Source: a bacterium
GTDB lineage: Bacteria > Patescibacteriota > Gracilibacteria > UBA1369 > PNNO01
Length of the DNA: 64,000 bases
Assembly (NCBI GenBank): GCA_013824265.1
Contig: PNNO01000005.1
Location: forward strand, 186,001-250,000
Reading direction: 5' to 3'
Positions 62,257 through 64,000 of this stretch are shown here, one piece after another (the first letter of the stretch is position 1; every line of letters starts with the position of its first letter). Made by a program: the position numbers and the translations under genes. The notes under the pieces were generated by a model. That model saw only the letters and a program-made list of their open reading frames with translations. It did not search any database and was not told where the DNA came from.

Positions 62257-63186
62257 ATGCCGGAGAACAAAGGTAACGAATTTATAAAGGAGGAGTTCCA
62301 GTCGGTTTCAAAGATAAATAAAGACTATAAGAAAAGTCCGTTTGAAAAGTACAGCGGTAAATTTAGTACAGGCTTTAGCACTATTATTCTTGGTCTTATG
62401 CTTGGAGTTATAGGGTTGGTAATTCTGGGGTATTCGGAAGGAATAGATAATTCTCTTAATACCGTTAGAAGGTCTCCTTTGATACATGAGGAAAATCTTC
62501 TTAGAACGTCTGGAATGATTAAGCTTGCCGGACAGCCGATAATAAAGCAGGAAATTAAGGTTCCCGGATTTGAAGATGCTCTCATTTACTATAAAAAAAC
62601 AACCGAAGAGAAAATTGACGGGCAGTGGGTTGAGGTTAATAAACAGCAGGTTTTTGCTTCTTTCTCGATAGGGAAAATTTATATAGATGCTTCAAGCGCA
62701 GAATTGCAATTTGATCTTGTGGAGATTTACAAAAATGAGACAGAGACCCAAAGAGAGTCCGTGTATGGCGTACTTGCCAAGAATGAGATTGTTGTAGTCG
62801 GGGAGTTAAAGGATAACTCGATTACTGACGGGGTTGTATTTGTTGTAACCAATAAATCGAATAAAGATCTTATAGATTCAATGTCGAAGGTTGAAACAAT
62901 GGAGTGGTGGATTTACAAAGTTGGATCGCTACTGCTTATTACACTTGGAATTATGGCCTTTGTTCTGCCTATCATTACTTTTGTTGATATACTCCCGAGG
63001 GTTGGTCTTTTTGCAATTGGAATGATATTGCTTTTTTCATTCCTGATATCAGCTCTTTTGGTATTTATATCTGCGGTTATTATTACTTTCTGGTGGCTTA
63101 TAATTGTAGTTGTTGGGTTGGTTATTATTTTGCTTATAAGGATAAAATCCAAGACAAAATATAGTGCTATTTCATTTATCCCGTAA
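62257..63186 (+). CDS. TMEM43-like membrane protein
   Basis: About 309 residues from ATG 62257. One helix near the N-terminus (FSTIILGLMLGVIGLVILGYSEGIDNSL), a soluble section of 150 residues (SPLIHEENLLRTSGMIKLAGQ; DALIYYKKTTEEKI), then three to four C-terminal helices (VGSLLLITLGIMAFVLPIITF; VGLFAIGMILLFSFLISALLVFIS; LIIVVVGLVIILLI). The layout matches the TMEM43 relative at 24560, although sequence identity is low and the family call is tentative. Followed after 12 bases by the redoxin gene. Confidence 0.7.
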   Translation: MPENKGNEFIKEEFQSVSKINKDYKKSPFEKYSGKFSTGFSTIILGLMLGVIGLVILGYSEGIDNSLNTVRRSPLIHEENLLRTSGMIKLAGQPIIKQEIKVPGFEDALIYYKKTTEEKIDGQWVEVNKQQVFASFSIGKIYIDASSAELQFDLVEIYKNETETQRESVYGVLAKNEIVVVGELKDNSITDGVVFVVTNKSNKDLIDSMSKVETMEWWIYKVGSLLLITLGIMAFVLPIITFVDILPRVGLFAIGMILLFSFLISALLVFISAVIITFWWLIIVVVGLVIILLIRIKSKTKYSAISFIP

Positions 63187-63198
63187 TAGAAGTCTCTT

Positions 63199-63717
63199 AT
63201 GGTTTTGCTAGAGTCATTGCAGGTTCCTCTTGGGAGCTTGGCGCACGATTTCTCGTTGCCCGGGATTGATGGTAAAAATCATTCTTTGTCAGATCTTAAA
63301 GGAGAAAAAGCTGTGGTGATTATATTTATGTGTAATCACTGCCCTTATGTTCAGACCGTTATACAAAAGTTTATTTCGCTTCAACAAGAATTTAGAGACA
63401 AAGGAGTTGTTTTTGTAGGAATAAATGCCAACGAAAGCGCTAATTATCCGGAAGACAGTTTTGAAAAGATGAGTGAATACGCCGACAAATGGGGTCTTAA
63501 TTTTGCATATTTAAGAGATGACTCGCAGGAGGTCGCAAAGAAATATAAAGCTCAATGCACGCCTGATATTTTTGTATACGATAAAGATTTAAAACTTGCT
63601 TATCATGGCAAGGCTGAGGGCGAACTTGAAGATGCGTTAACTTCACTGGTTGCCGGTAAAAAGCCAAGTGAGAAACAAAACCCGTCTATGGGTTGTTCTA
63701 TAAAATGGAAAATTTAA
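63199..63717 (+). CDS. Thioredoxin-fold redoxin (AhpC/TSA-like)
   Basis: 172 residues, no signal peptide. HDFSLPGIDGKNHSLSDLKGEKAVVIIFMCNHCPYVQTVIQKF shows the thioredoxin fold with the active CNHC motif in place of CGPC, then VVFVGINANESANYPEDSFEKM and AQCTPDIFVYDKDLKLAYHGK. This is the redoxin family with FxCNHCPY used as a cytosolic disulfide reductase or peroxidase-like protein. It ends MGCSIKWKI, common in this subfamily. Probably co-transcribed with the 62257 gene. Confidence 0.92.
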   Translation: MVLLESLQVPLGSLAHDFSLPGIDGKNHSLSDLKGEKAVVIIFMCNHCPYVQTVIQKFISLQQEFRDKGVVFVGINANESANYPEDSFEKMSEYADKWGLNFAYLRDDSQEVAKKYKAQCTPDIFVYDKDLKLAYHGKAEGELEDALTSLVAGKKPSEKQNPSMGCSIKWKI

Positions 63718-63738
63718 TAAATTCTTAACCAGTTTTGT

Positions 63739-64000
63739 ATGAAGCGTTTGATAGTATTACCATTATTGTTTGGAATTTTTATTTTATTCGCTCCGTCAGT
63801 AAATGCTCTTGATATGCCTTTTTCGGATCATATCGGGCACAGATGGCAGAGCGGAATTGAATTTGTTTATAACAGAGGGATTGTTCAGGGGTATCCGGAC
63901 GGGACGTATCAACCTAACAGAACTCTTAACAGAGCTGAACTTTTAAAAGTTATTGTGGCCTCGTCTTTTGATGAAGGGTCTTATGGTTCTTATGGTAGTG
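63739..64000 (+). CDS. SLH-domain surface protein, N-terminal part
   Basis: Gene runs out of the window. Signal peptide MKRLIVLPLLFGIFILFAPSVNA, then a first SLH repeat (MPFSDHIGHRWQSGIEFVYNRGIVQGYPDGTYQPNRTLNRAELLKVIV) directly after the signal, so the SLH repeats are N-terminal here and not C-terminal as in the other giants. The rest is missing. Confidence 0.88.
   Translation, partial: MKRLIVLPLLFGIFILFAPSVNALDMPFSDHIGHRWQSGIEFVYNRGIVQGYPDGTYQPNRTLNRAELLKVIVASSFDEGSYGSYGS

Overview
The window reads as a piece of a small, AT-rich (by eye about 38-40% G+C) bacterial genome of the Candidate Phyla Radiation (Patescibacteria) type. The best guess within that group is a Peregrinibacteria-like lineage, which is an inference and not proven here. 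Reasons: compact convergent genes that often overlap by 4-26 bases; many short proteins with no recognisable family; several S-layer-homology (SLH) surface proteins; an archaeal-type PEP carboxylase; single biosynthetic enzymes without their pathways; and no rRNA, phage or CRISPR. UGA acts as a stop codon (ATGA start/stop overlaps at 28428 and 40112), so this is not the code-25 Gracilibacteria/Absconditabacteria type. Many genes have promoters close to TTGACA-17-TATAAT, so start sites and transcripts can be read with some confidence.

Layout. 1-6 kb: the end of pnp, an SLH/M23 peptidase, tRNA-Gly, an ORF6N gene carrying two palindromes, an acyltransferase, a methyltransferase and a cupin. 6.0-6.14 kb: a promoter-terminator pair enclosing a candidate small RNA of about 100 nt. 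6.1-14.4 kb: PEP carboxylase, a lipoprotein and two giant SLH surface proteins that share a Gly/Pro-rich linker. 14.4-18.7 kb: small membrane genes, a GC-rich gene with its own terminator that looks acquired, an RF-1-like rescue factor, tsaB-rsmI and a pseudopilin. 18.7-25.7 kb: an SLH protein with a duplicated FN3-like unit, a kinase-like protein with PrsW, RNase HI fused to a Zn ribbon, tRNA-Phe and a TMEM43-like protein. 25.7-32.8 kb: a DUF3160 / FG-GAP-like / alanine racemase operon, asnS and yqeY. 32.9-44.6 kb: a large orphan protein, a guanine deaminase, lon, a cupredoxin with an altered copper site, the c-di-AMP pair cdaA-cdaR, a run of orphan genes, MscS and a lone AroD-like enzyme. 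44.8-52.8 kb: ychF, a HisA-like protein without its catalytic Asp residues, a membrane-anchored RelA/SpoT, mnmA, a sortase and an orphan operon. 52.8-64 kb: ligA, dnaX, two glycosyltransferases flanking PolX, comF, a LexA-like repressor lacking its catalytic Lys, tRNA-Val/Ala, a second TMEM43-like protein, a redoxin and the start of another SLH protein.

Taken together, the window holds core information processing (pnp, ligA, dnaX, asnS, mnmA, tsaB, rsmI, lon, ychF), stress and osmotic signalling (RSH, c-di-AMP, MscS, PrsW) and an elaborate cell surface (five SLH proteins, a sortase, a pseudopilin, M23 peptidase, alanine racemase). The most novel-looking items are the small RNA candidate, the sortase with its LASSGPGE-type signal on the cupredoxin, the enzyme homologues that have lost catalytic residues, and promoters whose -35 lies inside the loop of the upstream terminator.
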